Under the pieces are notes generated by a model. The model worked only from the letters and a program-made list of their open reading frames with translations. It was not told where the DNA came from and made no database searches. Below, one piece after another: positions 36,490 through 44,186 of a stretch of DNA of 64,000 bases. The position numbers and the translations under genes are program-made. Origin of the DNA: JAFGCL01 sp964423835. Its GTDB lineage: Bacteria > Chloroflexota > Dehalococcoidia > UBA2247 > RBG-13-53-26. Positions within the stretch are counted from its first letter, which is position 1. Each line of letters begins with the position of its first letter. The DNA is taken from positions 1 to 64,000 of the forward strand of contig CAYRGJ010000003.1 in the NCBI GenBank assembly GCA_964423835.1, in the 5' to 3' direction.

Positions 36490-36540
36490 GTTACCGTAGT
36501 CACACTTTGAGGCAACGATCCGAGTTTTCTAGGGCGACGG
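36490..36540 (+). repeat. dispersed intergenic repeat, copy j
   Basis: GTTACC at 36490 then TGAGGCAACGATCC at 36508-36521, immediately downstream of the end of the surface-protein gene that stops at 36564. Confidence 0.55.
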
Positions 36541-36563
36541 TCCGCGTGGGCGTCCTCCGCCGG

Positions 36564-39500
36564 TCATGCCGCAAGCTTCGCCCGCAGCCAGGCCGCGAAG
36601 GCGCCCAGTACGGACAGCCCCAGGAGCCCTCCGATGACTGCCACGGGGCAGAGCCACAGGCGCGCCCGGGCGGGTGTTCCGTCCGACGTCGAGCCGTCAG
36701 ACGTAGAGCCATCCGACAGCCCGGATGCCGGTTTCGGAGACGTCGCACCAGACGGCTGGATGGTTTCCACAGAGCTGCCACCCTGGCCGCCATCTGTAGG
36801 GGCGGCGCCACTCGGGGCATCGCCGGCCGGCGCAGTGTCCGGCACGGACGGCGCCGTTTGTCCTCCCTCCAGCCCGTCCGGCTGAGTCCCCGGCAAAGAC
36901 GGATCCTGGTTATCGCCCGGTTCGGTCCCCGGCAGAGAGACATCCGGATTATCGCCAGCCGGGTCCGGGTTGCCACCCGGTGGGGGCTCGGGTGCGTCAG
37001 TAGTGAAGGCTACATCCTCGCCATAGGCGGTGTCGCTGCCGACCACGACGGCCCGGAAGTGGTAGGTGGTAGATGGAGCCAGCCCGCTCAGTGCGGCGCT
37101 GGAGGCGCCAGTGCTGACCATGGTCTGGGACACCGTGGCATTGCCATAGTCAGGGGTCAAGCCCCACTCGAAATAGACTGTGCAGGGCACGGTGGGGCTT
37201 GGCGCCCGGGTGGAGGGCACCAGCCTCTGGCCCTTGCCGCCCACCCCCAGCTGACCGAAGTCGTTGGCTCCCCAGCCCCATAGGCTGCCGTCGAAACGCA
37301 GCCCTATCGAATGTTGATAGCCGGCGCTTACCGCCACCCAGTCGCCGGCGGTGCCCACCCGGACCGGATCCGGCCTTGGGACGGTATCGCCGAGTCCCAG
37401 ATCACCGCGGTAGTTGTAGCCCCAGGACCAGAGCGACCCATCGGACTGCAGCCCCAGGGCGTGTTCCCCTGCGGCGGACGCCGCCACCCAGTTGGCATTG
37501 CTGCCCACCTGAGCAAAGGTCGGCCCGTATCCGACAGTCCGGCCCCAGGACCACAGGGTTCCGTCGGACCGCAATCCCAGTGAGCTGCAGTTTCCGGCTG
37601 ACACTGCCTTCCAGCTCGAAGCATCGCCTACCTGCACGGGAGTGTCCTTATCATCCATGAAATCGGACGGCGCGGCCTGCCCGTAGCAATTGAGGCCCCA
37701 GGCCCACAGGGTGCCGTCGGACCGCAGTCCCAGTGAATGGCAGTCCCCTGCTGACACCGCCGCCCAGTTGCTGTCGGTCCCCACCTGCACGGGGCTGTTC
37801 GCGGATCCGCTGCGCCCCAGCCCCAGCTGACCATAGCGGTTGCTGCCCCAGGCCCACAGCGTGCCGTCCGATTTCACGGCAAGAGAATGCTCATTCCCGG
37901 CCGACACGGCCACCCAGTTGCTGTCGTCTCCGACCCGGACAGGGCTGTGCCTTTCCGCGGTGTCGCCCACACCGAGCTGGCCGCTGCCATTCCTGCCCCA
38001 GGCCCACAGGCTCCCATCCGAACGCAGACCCAATGAATGGTAGCCTCCTCCCGACACTGCCGCCCAGTTGCTGTCACCGCCCACCTGTGCGGGAATGGTC
38101 CTGTCAGTGCTATCACCCAGGCCCAGCTGGCCGAAGTAGTTCCATCCCCAGGACCAGAGCGTGGCGTCGGCTTTCAGCGCAAGACAGTGATGGCTTCCGG
38201 ATTCCACAGCTGTGAAACCACCCTCTTCAGGCCTGACCGTGACGCCGCTCAGGACAGCCTGGTCGCCCCCGATGCTCGAGGCCAGCGAGGTCACAACGCC
38301 CGGCATCCCCGGAGTGACGAAGCTGCGGTCAGGACCAAAGGCGGTCGAGTCCCCAACAACCTTGCTGCGGTAGTGGTATCTGGTCCACGGGGACAGCCCG
38401 CTGATGCTGCCGCTGAAGGCGCCGGTGGCCGTCATCTTCTCCGATCTGGTGACCTGGCCGTAAGCCGTGGTCAGGCCCCATTCAAAGCACACCTGCGCTG
38501 ACGAAGCAGTACCGAGGCTGGTCAGGCTACCCGTCAGCTCCGCCGAGCTCATGGTCACCTCCGAGGCGCAGCCGGTGTCCGCGCCCGGCGGCACCGCTCC
38601 CCTGTAGTGCAGGATGGTCCCGTTGGACCACACGCCGAAGGCCTCCGGTCCGGTGCCCCAGGCATCGTGGATGCTGGCGTTGCCGCAGCTCATGGCGCTC
38701 CAGGAAATGCCGTCGTAGTGCAGAATGCTTCCATTGGCCTGCACCGCATACACATCGGCGGCTGAGTTGCCCCACATCCCCACCAGGGCCGACGTCGTCC
38801 CGATGTCTACCGGGCTGAAGAGATCCCCATCATAGTGCAGGACCAGCTGGCGGTACTCGTCGGCAAAAGCGTCGTAGGCCCAGCCGTAGGCGTACACGTC
38901 AGTGGGCGAGCTGCCCCAGACCCCGTCGAGACCGAGGTATTCCAGGGAAAGAGCCGAAGCGCTGCTTTCCCAGATGGTGCTCCACTCTGAGCCATCGAAG
39001 TGGTATATGGCGCCGGTACTGCTGTCGGTGCTGTTGCCCACAACAAAGACATCGGAGGCAGAAGAGCCCCACACGTCATGGGCCCTCGTCTCAAAGATAA
39101 GACAGCTGCCATCCGTTCCCTCGCTGGCGCTCCAGGAGACGCCGTCGTAGTGCAGGACAAAGCCGAGATCGTCCGCAAAGCCGGCCGCGAAGACGTCGGA
39201 AGGTGAGCTGCCCCAGATGCCGTAGATGGCGGTGGTATCGCCACCCATTGTGGTCTGTCTCGTCCAGGCATCCCCGTCGAAGTGGAACACACAGGCCTCG
39301 CGCCAGCTGTAGTCACCGATAACGAATATGTCGGACGATGAGGTGCCCCAGATGGCATCCAGCCCCATGCCCAGCGGCCACTCTCCATCCTCGGGCACAA
39401 CCGGAATCGGGGCCAGCGTGGCCCACTGGCAGCCGTCGTAGTGAATCAGCGCGCCACAGCATGATATGGCAAACACATCCTCGGGGGAAGTGCCCCAGAC

Positions 39501-39794
39501 TCCGGCGAGGTCCGCATACCACTCATCGCTGCTTTCCATAAGCTCCGCCGGCGGGTCCATCACCTCCCACCCCACCGGCCCGGTGGAGCCGCCAGCAGAC
39601 GGACCGCCGGATGAGATCTCCTCGGCCCCAGCCACCCCCGCCGGCGCCGCCACCTGCGCCACCAGCAGGACCGCCAGGACCGTCGCGGGCGCCAGCCCGC
39701 GGAGCAGACTGGCCAGCAGTCTCTTCATCACAAGCTGTGCCAGCAGCAGACCGTGGAGCAGTGCCGCCGGAGCCAATGTGCGGAAACCATCCAT
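36564..39794 (-). CDS. large secreted RCC1-repeat / FN-like surface protein with C-terminal anchor
   Basis: 1076 residues from ATG 39794 (AGAGGA upstream); ATG 39728 gives a cleaner signal peptide (LLRGLAPATVLAVLLVAQVA). First third: propeller-like repeats (WGTSPEDVFAISCCGALIHY, WGSSASDVFVVGNS, WGSSPTDVYAYG). Then an FN3-like unit (CFEWGLTTAYGQVTRSEKMT), about seven RCC1 repeats (SGGYHSLGLRSDGSLWAWGR and similar), another FN-like unit, and a Pro/Gly/Asp linker with SLPGTEPGDNQDPSLPGTQ. The C-terminal anchor is ARARLWLCPVAVIGGLLGLS plus a short basic tail. Probably cell-surface and adhesive or scaffolding. Paralogous in parts to the next gene. Confidence 0.75.
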   Translation of the reverse strand: MDGFRTLAPAALLHGLLLAQLVMKRLLASLLRGLAPATVLAVLLVAQVAAPAGVAGAEEISSGGPSAGGSTGPVGWEVMDPPAELMESSDEWYADLAGVWGTSPEDVFAISCCGALIHYDGCQWATLAPIPVVPEDGEWPLGMGLDAIWGTSSSDIFVIGDYSWREACVFHFDGDAWTRQTTMGGDTTAIYGIWGSSPSDVFAAGFADDLGFVLHYDGVSWSASEGTDGSCLIFETRAHDVWGSSASDVFVVGNSTDSSTGAIYHFDGSEWSTIWESSASALSLEYLGLDGVWGSSPTDVYAYGWAYDAFADEYRQLVLHYDGDLFSPVDIGTTSALVGMWGNSAADVYAVQANGSILHYDGISWSAMSCGNASIHDAWGTGPEAFGVWSNGTILHYRGAVPPGADTGCASEVTMSSAELTGSLTSLGTASSAQVCFEWGLTTAYGQVTRSEKMTATGAFSGSISGLSPWTRYHYRSKVVGDSTAFGPDRSFVTPGMPGVVTSLASSIGGDQAVLSGVTVRPEEGGFTAVESGSHHCLALKADATLWSWGWNYFGQLGLGDSTDRTIPAQVGGDSNWAAVSGGGYHSLGLRSDGSLWAWGRNGSGQLGVGDTAERHSPVRVGDDSNWVAVSAGNEHSLAVKSDGTLWAWGSNRYGQLGLGRSGSANSPVQVGTDSNWAAVSAGDCHSLGLRSDGTLWAWGLNCYGQAAPSDFMDDKDTPVQVGDASSWKAVSAGNCSSLGLRSDGTLWSWGRTVGYGPTFAQVGSNANWVAASAAGEHALGLQSDGSLWSWGYNYRGDLGLGDTVPRPDPVRVGTAGDWVAVSAGYQHSIGLRFDGSLWGWGANDFGQLGVGGKGQRLVPSTRAPSPTVPCTVYFEWGLTPDYGNATVSQTMVSTGASSAALSGLAPSTTYHFRAVVVGSDTAYGEDVAFTTDAPEPPPGGNPDPAGDNPDVSLPGTEPGDNQDPSLPGTQPDGLEGGQTAPSVPDTAPAGDAPSGAAPTDGGQGGSSVETIQPSGATSPKPASGLSDGSTSDGSTSDGTPARARLWLCPVAVIGGLLGLSVLGAFAAWLRAKLAA

Positions 39795-39849
39795 CGTGTC
39801 ACCATCCTCTGCGCATTTGTCAGCATGGTCGCAGTCTCCCGGGCAATAA

Positions 39850-39875
39850 GAAACCGGCCCGTCGGGGCCGGTTTC
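39850..39875 (-). terminator. hairpin terminator after the RCC1/FN gene ending at 39883
   Basis: GAAACCGGCCC / GGGCCGGTTTC, 11 perfect base pairs with a GTCG loop, 8 bases beyond the stop codon on the minus strand. The following tract (TTATTGCCC) is only weakly T-rich. It also precedes the start of the downstream surface-protein gene by about 55 bases. Confidence 0.65.
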
Positions 39876-39882
39876 TGCTGAC

Positions 39883-42480
39883 CTATCTAGCCCGCTTGCG
39901 GGTGATCCAGTAGCCGGTCCCCAGGACCAGGCCCAGGGCCGCCATGGACACCGTGACCTCGCTGGCGGCCGAGGCCGTGCCGCGGCTGCAGAAGCCGCCC
40001 TTGCCGGCCGACACGTTGAAGCCATCCTCGAGGGCCCCGGAGCCCTGGCCAGTGGTCACCGAGACCTCCCTGGCCCCAGTTTCGGCGTCCCCGGCGATGC
40101 TGATATCGGCCGTGATCCGGCCGTCGCTCTGGACGGCGAAGGTCTTCACGGTTATCCCGGGGCCGAAGTCTATGGCCGTGGCTCCGCTCAGGTTGGCTCC
40201 GGAGATAGTGACGGTCAGGCTTTCGCCGCACTTGCCGCCGGAAGCCTGCACGGCGGTGATCTGCGGGCTCTGGCCGGCGCCGTTGTTCTGCCCGCCATTC
40301 CCGCCGTTCTGAGCGTCCCCGCCGTTCGACGCCGCCGCGGTGGTGAAGCTCTTCTCTTCACCGTAGCAGGAGCCTTCGCCGGCCGCCCGGGTCCGGTAGT
40401 AGTAGGTGGTGTCCGGGGCCAGGCCGTCCACGTCCAGGTAGAAGGCCCCGGCGGCGGACCGCAACAGGGCGGCGCTCTCGGAAGGATACGAGCCGGAGAC
40501 CGTCCCCCACTGGAAGAAGACACTGACGCTGGCGGCCGCGCCCATGGAGCTGAGGTAGCCGTTGAGCCGCACCGAGCTGGCGGTGATGCTCTCCGCGTCA
40601 GCGGTGTCCACCTCCGGGCTCATCCCGGGTATGCTCTCCGTCTGGAAGTTCAGGCCGGAGCCCAGGGCAGTGCCGTCGCCATCGGCCCTGGCCCGATACC
40701 AGTAGGCCGTCCCGGCGGCCAGCGCCGTCAGATCGGCGGAGAAATCACCGGGAGCGGACAGGGTCCGGCCGGGTGTGCGCAGCGAGTAGGGCGCCGCCTC
40801 GGTGCCGTATTCGAAGTATACCGTGACGCTGCCGGCCGTGCCCAGGGCCGCCAGGCTGCCCCTCAGGTTGGCCGAGGTCGGGGTGATGGCGCCAGCGGGC
40901 ACCGTGCTCACGGTGGGGGCCACCGGCGTCACCGCCGGCGCGGCGGTGGTGAAGGTGCTCCCCAGGCCGTACACGGTCTCGCCTTCGGCGTCGGCCCTGG
41001 CCCTGTAGTAATATGTAGTGCTGGCGGTCAGCCCGGTGAGAGCGGCGCTGAAGGCGCCAGCGGCGGTCTTTGTCTGCGCCGCGGTGGTGCTGCCGTAGGA
41101 GGCGGTCAACCCCCACTCGAAGCAGACCTGGACCGAGGCGGCATCGCCCAGGCTGACCAGGCTGCCATTAAGGGTGGAGCCCTTTTCCAGGATGCCGGAG
41201 GCGGGCGAAGTGGCCACGGACAGCGGCCAACCCAGGGTCACCAGCGTCGGCACGAACTTCTCATTGTGGTGGTTCAAGCCCAGCTGCCCGTTGCCATTCC
41301 AGCCGAAGCCCCAGGCGGTGCCGTCGGACCGCAGGGTCATGGAGAAGCGGTCGCCACCCGCTCCGCCGGTCCAGGCGGGCGAGTTGCCCGCCACCAGCGC
41401 CGGGCTCATTTCCATGTTGATGCTCTGGCCGAGGCCCAGGGCGCCGTCATAGCTGCTGCCCCAGGAGTACAGGCTCCCATCCAGGCGCACCCCCAGGCAG
41501 TGAGTGCGCCCGGGGTACACGCCGGCCCACCCGGCGCTTACCAGGTCCGGGCTGCTGCGGTTGGTGCTGTCCCCCTGCCCCAGCAGCCCCCGGTAGTTGT
41601 TCCCCCAGGAGTAGAGATGGCCGTCGCGGTCGATGCCCATCGAGTAGTAGTACTCGGCGTCCACCTGGGCAAATTGAATGCTGCCGGCTGCCTGTGTCGG
41701 CTGCGGCCTGGAGGTATGGTCGCCCAGCCCCAGCTGGCCGCTGGAGTTCAGGCCCCAGGCCCACAGGCTGCCATCGGAACTCACCGCCAGGGAGTGGCCG
41801 TCGCCGGCAGCTATGGCCACCCAGCTGGTCCCGGCGCCCACCCGGGCCGGGGAGGTCACGTTGTCGGTCAGCGGCACGCCCTCCAGCCCCAGCTGGCCAT
41901 TCGCGTTGCTGCCCCAGGCCCACAGGGTCCCGTCGGACTGCAGGCCCAGGGTGTGATAGTGCCCGGCCGAAACCGCCACCCAGTTGCCGCCGGTCCCCAC
42001 CCGGGCCGGGGTGGTCCTCTGGTACTGGTAGCCCAGCCCCAGCTGGCCGTAATCATTTTCACCCCAGGCCCACAGGGAGCCGTCGGACCGGATGCCAAAG
42101 GAGTGGTACCAGCTGGCCGCCACCGACACCCAGTCGGTGGCCGTCCCCACCCTGGTGGGCACCAGCCGGTCGGTGGTGTCGTAGGCCGCTACCCCCAGCT
42201 CGCCGCTGGTGTTCCGGCCCCAGGCCCAGAGGGCCCCGTCGGCATCGATCAGCAGGGAATGAGCGTAACCGGCCGCCACCCGGTTGTGGGCCGCCGCCGA
42301 CTCCGCCAGGACTGACTGGCCGCCACGGCCCGAGATGGCGGGAGGCCCCGCCACAGCACAGACCGCGATGGCGGCCACTATCACCACAGCTATAACAAGC
42401 CTGGCCACCCCCGGCAGGTTGAGCCGGCCGGCTTCCGATAGGTTGAAATCTGCCTCTCGAAGGTTGGTTGTTTTCCGCAT
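39883..42480 (-). CDS. large RCC1-repeat / FN-like surface protein
   Basis: 865 residues from ATG 42480 (GAGAGGAACAAC before it). A membrane or signal segment (ARLVIAVVIVAAIAVCAVAG) is followed by about seven RCC1 units (AAGYAHSLLIDADGALWAWG, GDGHSLAVSSDGSLWAWG), here probably an extracellular propeller. Four FN-like units follow (e.g. VTVYFEYGTEAAPYS, LTASTTYYYRARADAEG), then an IPT/TIG-like unit (GESLTVTISGANLSGATAID). It ends in a membrane segment with a basic tail (AALGLVLGTGYWITRKRAR). Role unknown; likely surface display. A terminator-like hairpin lies in its leader. Confidence 0.78.
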   Translation of the reverse strand: MRKTTNLREADFNLSEAGRLNLPGVARLVIAVVIVAAIAVCAVAGPPAISGRGGQSVLAESAAAHNRVAAGYAHSLLIDADGALWAWGRNTSGELGVAAYDTTDRLVPTRVGTATDWVSVAASWYHSFGIRSDGSLWAWGENDYGQLGLGYQYQRTTPARVGTGGNWVAVSAGHYHTLGLQSDGTLWAWGSNANGQLGLEGVPLTDNVTSPARVGAGTSWVAIAAGDGHSLAVSSDGSLWAWGLNSSGQLGLGDHTSRPQPTQAAGSIQFAQVDAEYYYSMGIDRDGHLYSWGNNYRGLLGQGDSTNRSSPDLVSAGWAGVYPGRTHCLGVRLDGSLYSWGSSYDGALGLGQSINMEMSPALVAGNSPAWTGGAGGDRFSMTLRSDGTAWGFGWNGNGQLGLNHHNEKFVPTLVTLGWPLSVATSPASGILEKGSTLNGSLVSLGDAASVQVCFEWGLTASYGSTTAAQTKTAAGAFSAALTGLTASTTYYYRARADAEGETVYGLGSTFTTAAPAVTPVAPTVSTVPAGAITPTSANLRGSLAALGTAGSVTVYFEYGTEAAPYSLRTPGRTLSAPGDFSADLTALAAGTAYWYRARADGDGTALGSGLNFQTESIPGMSPEVDTADAESITASSVRLNGYLSSMGAAASVSVFFQWGTVSGSYPSESAALLRSAAGAFYLDVDGLAPDTTYYYRTRAAGEGSCYGEEKSFTTAAASNGGDAQNGGNGGQNNGAGQSPQITAVQASGGKCGESLTVTISGANLSGATAIDFGPGITVKTFAVQSDGRITADISIAGDAETGAREVSVTTGQGSGALEDGFNVSAGKGGFCSRGTASAASEVTVSMAALGLVLGTGYWITRKRAR

Positions 42481-42523
42481 GTTGTTCCTCTCAGGTGCTC
42501 GGGGCTGCGCCTTCTTCTCCGGG

Positions 42524-42555
42524 GCAAAAGAAAAACCGACCTCAGAGGTCGGTTT
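42524..42555 (-). terminator. intrinsic terminator in the 5' leader of the RCC1/FN gene (attenuator candidate)
   Basis: On the minus strand AAACCGACCTCTGAGGTCGG then TTTTTCTTTTG: a 9-11 bp stem followed by a strong T-run, 44 bases before the start codon. No minus-strand gene lies between this and the next regulator gene at 43443, so it most likely acts within the leader of the downstream gene. The 200 bases further upstream contain repeated GATAGCGRGG blocks and may form an aptamer, but I could not match a known riboswitch class. Confidence 0.6.
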
Positions 42556-42777
42556 CACTATTGACTCCCCACTGCCAAAGTGACCAGATACAGGCAATGG
42601 TTCGCGGTCCCCGGCTGGCGCTTTCAATTATGCACTATGTCAGTATTGATTCTCCCTCTCGACCATCTTAGTCGCCGGCAACCCCGCTATCCCTTGCCGC
42701 GGCAGCCTCGCTATCCTTCGAAATCACAGAGGTAACACCGTCGTGACACTCTCGGGGGCCAAATGGACAGCATTTTG

Positions 42778-42884
42778 TTAATCGGAGGCGAGGGATTCCG
42801 CTTCCTCCGACGACTAAATGGCGGTGAGGGAGAAAAGGCCTGACGCTTGACATCCAGGCTTTTCACCGGGTAGCATCCGATTAA
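42778..42884 (+). promoter_or_regulatory. promoter and inverted repeat upstream of the small-peptide operon
   Basis: TTGACA at 42847-42852 and TAGCAT at 42871-42876 (18-bp spacer) form a plausible sigma-70 promoter, giving a start near 42884, 25 bases before the first peptide. TTAATCGGA (42778-42786) and TCCGATTAA (42876-42884) are exact inverted repeats, and the right arm covers the -10/start region. A separate hairpin TCGGAGG / CCTCCGA (42782-42810) competes with the left arm. This could be an operator or, if transcription starts further upstream, a switching RNA. Confidence 0.45.
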
Positions 42885-42908
42885 CGCGCAGAGAGGAGGG
42901 TCGCATAG

Positions 42909-43073
42909 ATGCTTAAGAAGTGGGGTAGGGTACTTCTTCCGCTGGGGCTCCTGGCTGTCATTGCCGCGACGACCATCGCCAGCACCTGCTGCAGCCCGGG
43001 GATGACCACGCCGCCATTCACAGTGGGCGGCATTCCCTTCCCAGGTATGTGGCTGCCGCCAGTCTGCTTCTAG
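42909..43073 (+). CDS. small exported Cys peptide 1 (54 aa)
   Basis: First of three tandem paralogues. ATG 42909 follows GAGGAGGG. After a basic MLKKWGR start comes the hydrophobic LLPLGLLAVIAATTIAST, then a CC pair and a Pro-rich mature part (SPGMTTPPFTVGG, FPGMWLPPVCF at the end). It looks like a Sec signal followed by a 26-28 residue peptide. The site before the cysteines (AST-CC) is not a canonical lipobox. No family recognised. Likely co-transcribed with peptides 2 and 3. Confidence 0.75.
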   Translation: MLKKWGRVLLPLGLLAVIAATTIASTCCSPGMTTPPFTVGGIPFPGMWLPPVCF

Positions 43074-43142
43074 CGGGCCAGCAGGCCGGAGTACACGCGA
43101 ACGAAATCTTGCACCAGTGAACTGGTCTATAAGGAGGTTGTC

Positions 43143-43265
43143 ATGTATAAGAGAATCGCTAAGGTGCTTCTTCCGCTGGTGGTCCTGGCGGCCGTGGCGG
43201 CCCTGACCATCGGCAGCAGCTGCTGCACCCCGTCGCTGACGCTCCCGTCCTTCACCATCGGCTAG
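43143..43265 (+). CDS. small exported Cys peptide 2 (40 aa)
   Basis: ATG 43143 follows AAGGAGG with ideal spacing. MYKRIAKV, then LLPLVVLAAVAALTIGSS, a CC pair and TPSLTLPSFTIG. The hydrophobic core matches peptides 1 and 3 almost residue for residue. The predicted mature part is only about 14 residues. Lies 69 bases after peptide 1. Confidence 0.77.
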   Translation: MYKRIAKVLLPLVVLAAVAALTIGSSCCTPSLTLPSFTIG

Positions 43266-43314
43266 GGGGCGGAAACGGCGGAACCAGAGACTGGACTTGT
43301 AGAAGGAGGACGAA

Positions 43315-43422
43315 ATGATTAAGAGACTGCTGCCTTTGGCGCTGCTCGCGGCCATCGCTGCCCTGACCATCGGCGCCAGCTGCACGGTTCCGGCGCTGAC
43401 GGTCCCGCAAATCTGCTTCTGA
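43315..43422 (+). CDS. small exported Cys peptide 3 (35 aa)
   Basis: ATG 43315 follows AGAAGGAGG. MIKR, then LLPLALLAAIAALTIGAS, one Cys and TVPALTVPQICF. It shares the core and the hydrophobic-Pro mature pattern of its neighbours and, like peptide 1, ends in Cys-Phe. Lies 49 bases after peptide 2 and 22 bases before the terminator. Lipoprotein-type processing at GAS-C is possible but atypical. Confidence 0.77.
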   Translation: MIKRLLPLALLAAIAALTIGASCTVPALTVPQICF

Positions 43423-43442
43423 TCCCGGGCCGAAATGATAGG

Positions 43443-44186
43443 CTACGGCGGACCCGCCAACGGGTCCGCCGTTTCTTTTCTGGGGCTGCCTGAGGCCCTC
43501 TGAGCCTCGCTGCCAGAGGCCCTCTGAGCTTCGCTGCCTGAGGCATCTACCAGGTGGTGCCGCACCGCCAGGCCCACGGCCTCGGTGCGGGTGCAGGCCC
43601 CTAGCTTGGTCAGGATATTGCTGACGTGGGACTTGATGGTCGAGGCGCTGATCGCCAGCTCCCGGGCGATCTGGGAGTTGTTCAGGCCCCTGGCCATCAG
43701 CACCAGCACCTGCCGCTCCCGGTCCGTCAGGTCCGCCGTGACCCCCGCCTCCGTCCCTCTCTGGCCGTTGATCAGGGCCCGGGTGGCCTCGACGGAGAGT
43801 GTGGACTGCCCCGCCACCGCATTGCGGATGGCGGCCACCAGCTCCTGGGCGGACACATTCTTGAGCAGGTAGCTGATGGCCCCGGCTTTGAGGGCGGCCT
43901 GGATACGCTCGTCCTCGCTGAAGCTGGTCAGGGCGATGACCTGGGTACGGGGGCAGTACTCCCTGATGGCCCGGGTGGAGGCTATTCCGTCCAGCCCCGG
44001 CATCACCAGGTCCATGAGGACCACATCCGGCTGCACCTGCCGGCAGACGCGCACGCCTTCCTCGCCGTTGCCCGCCTCCCCCACCAGCCTCAGGTCGTCG
44101 TAAGCCAGCAGGAAGGCCGAGAGGCCGCTGCGCACCACCACGTGATCATCTACGATCACCAGCCGGATCTGCTCTCCCTGGGTCAT
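43443..44186 (-). CDS. NarL/FixJ-type response regulator (LuxR HTH)
   Basis: 247 residues. Receiver domain: LVIVDDHVVVRSGLSAFLLA, phosphoacceptor Asp in PDVVLMDLVMPGLDGIAST, and the conserved Lys in GAISYLLKNVS. The C-terminal HTH is LTDRERQVLVLMARGLNNSQ, then IARELAISASTIKSHVSNIL. Start overlaps the kinase stop by 4 bases, so they form a pair. An unusual tail follows the HTH: two SGSEAQRA units from a 24-bp DNA repeat, then TADPLAGPP, encoded by the stem of the terminator of the convergent peptide operon. Confidence 0.92.
   Translation of the reverse strand: MTQGEQIRLVIVDDHVVVRSGLSAFLLAYDDLRLVGEAGNGEEGVRVCRQVQPDVVLMDLVMPGLDGIASTRAIREYCPRTQVIALTSFSEDERIQAALKAGAISYLLKNVSAQELVAAIRNAVAGQSTLSVEATRALINGQRGTEAGVTADLTDRERQVLVLMARGLNNSQIARELAISASTIKSHVSNILTKLGACTRTEAVGLAVRHHLVDASGSEAQRASGSEAQRASGSPRKETADPLAGPP
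43445..43480 (+). terminator. intrinsic terminator of the small-peptide operon
   Basis: ACGGCGGACCC / GGGTCCGCCGT (43445-43455 and 43462-43472), 11 perfect pairs, followed by TTCTTTTC. Lies 22 bases after peptide 3 and inside the last codons of the convergent regulator gene. Confidence 0.85.
43492..43539. repeat. 24-bp in-frame tandem repeat in the regulator tail
   Basis: GAGGCCCTCTGAGCCTCGCT then GCCA, and GAGGCCCTCTGAGCTTCGCT then GCCT, with a partial third start. Encodes the repeated SGSEAQRA of the response regulator C-terminus. Confidence 0.85.

Noticed and set aside
42601..42900. c-di-GMP-I (GEMM) riboswitch before the RCC1/FN gene
   Set aside because: A segment resembling AGCGGGGTTACCGATGG is present on the minus strand (AGCGGGGTTGCCGGCG), but the essential GACGCAAAGCC and CACAGGGCAAACC parts are not found.
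42909..43422. Direct quorum-sensing pair of exported peptides with the 10-PAS kinase
   Set aside because: The kinase lacks any membrane segment or extracellular domain, so direct sensing of the peptides is unlikely; only an indirect regulatory link is kept as a possibility.
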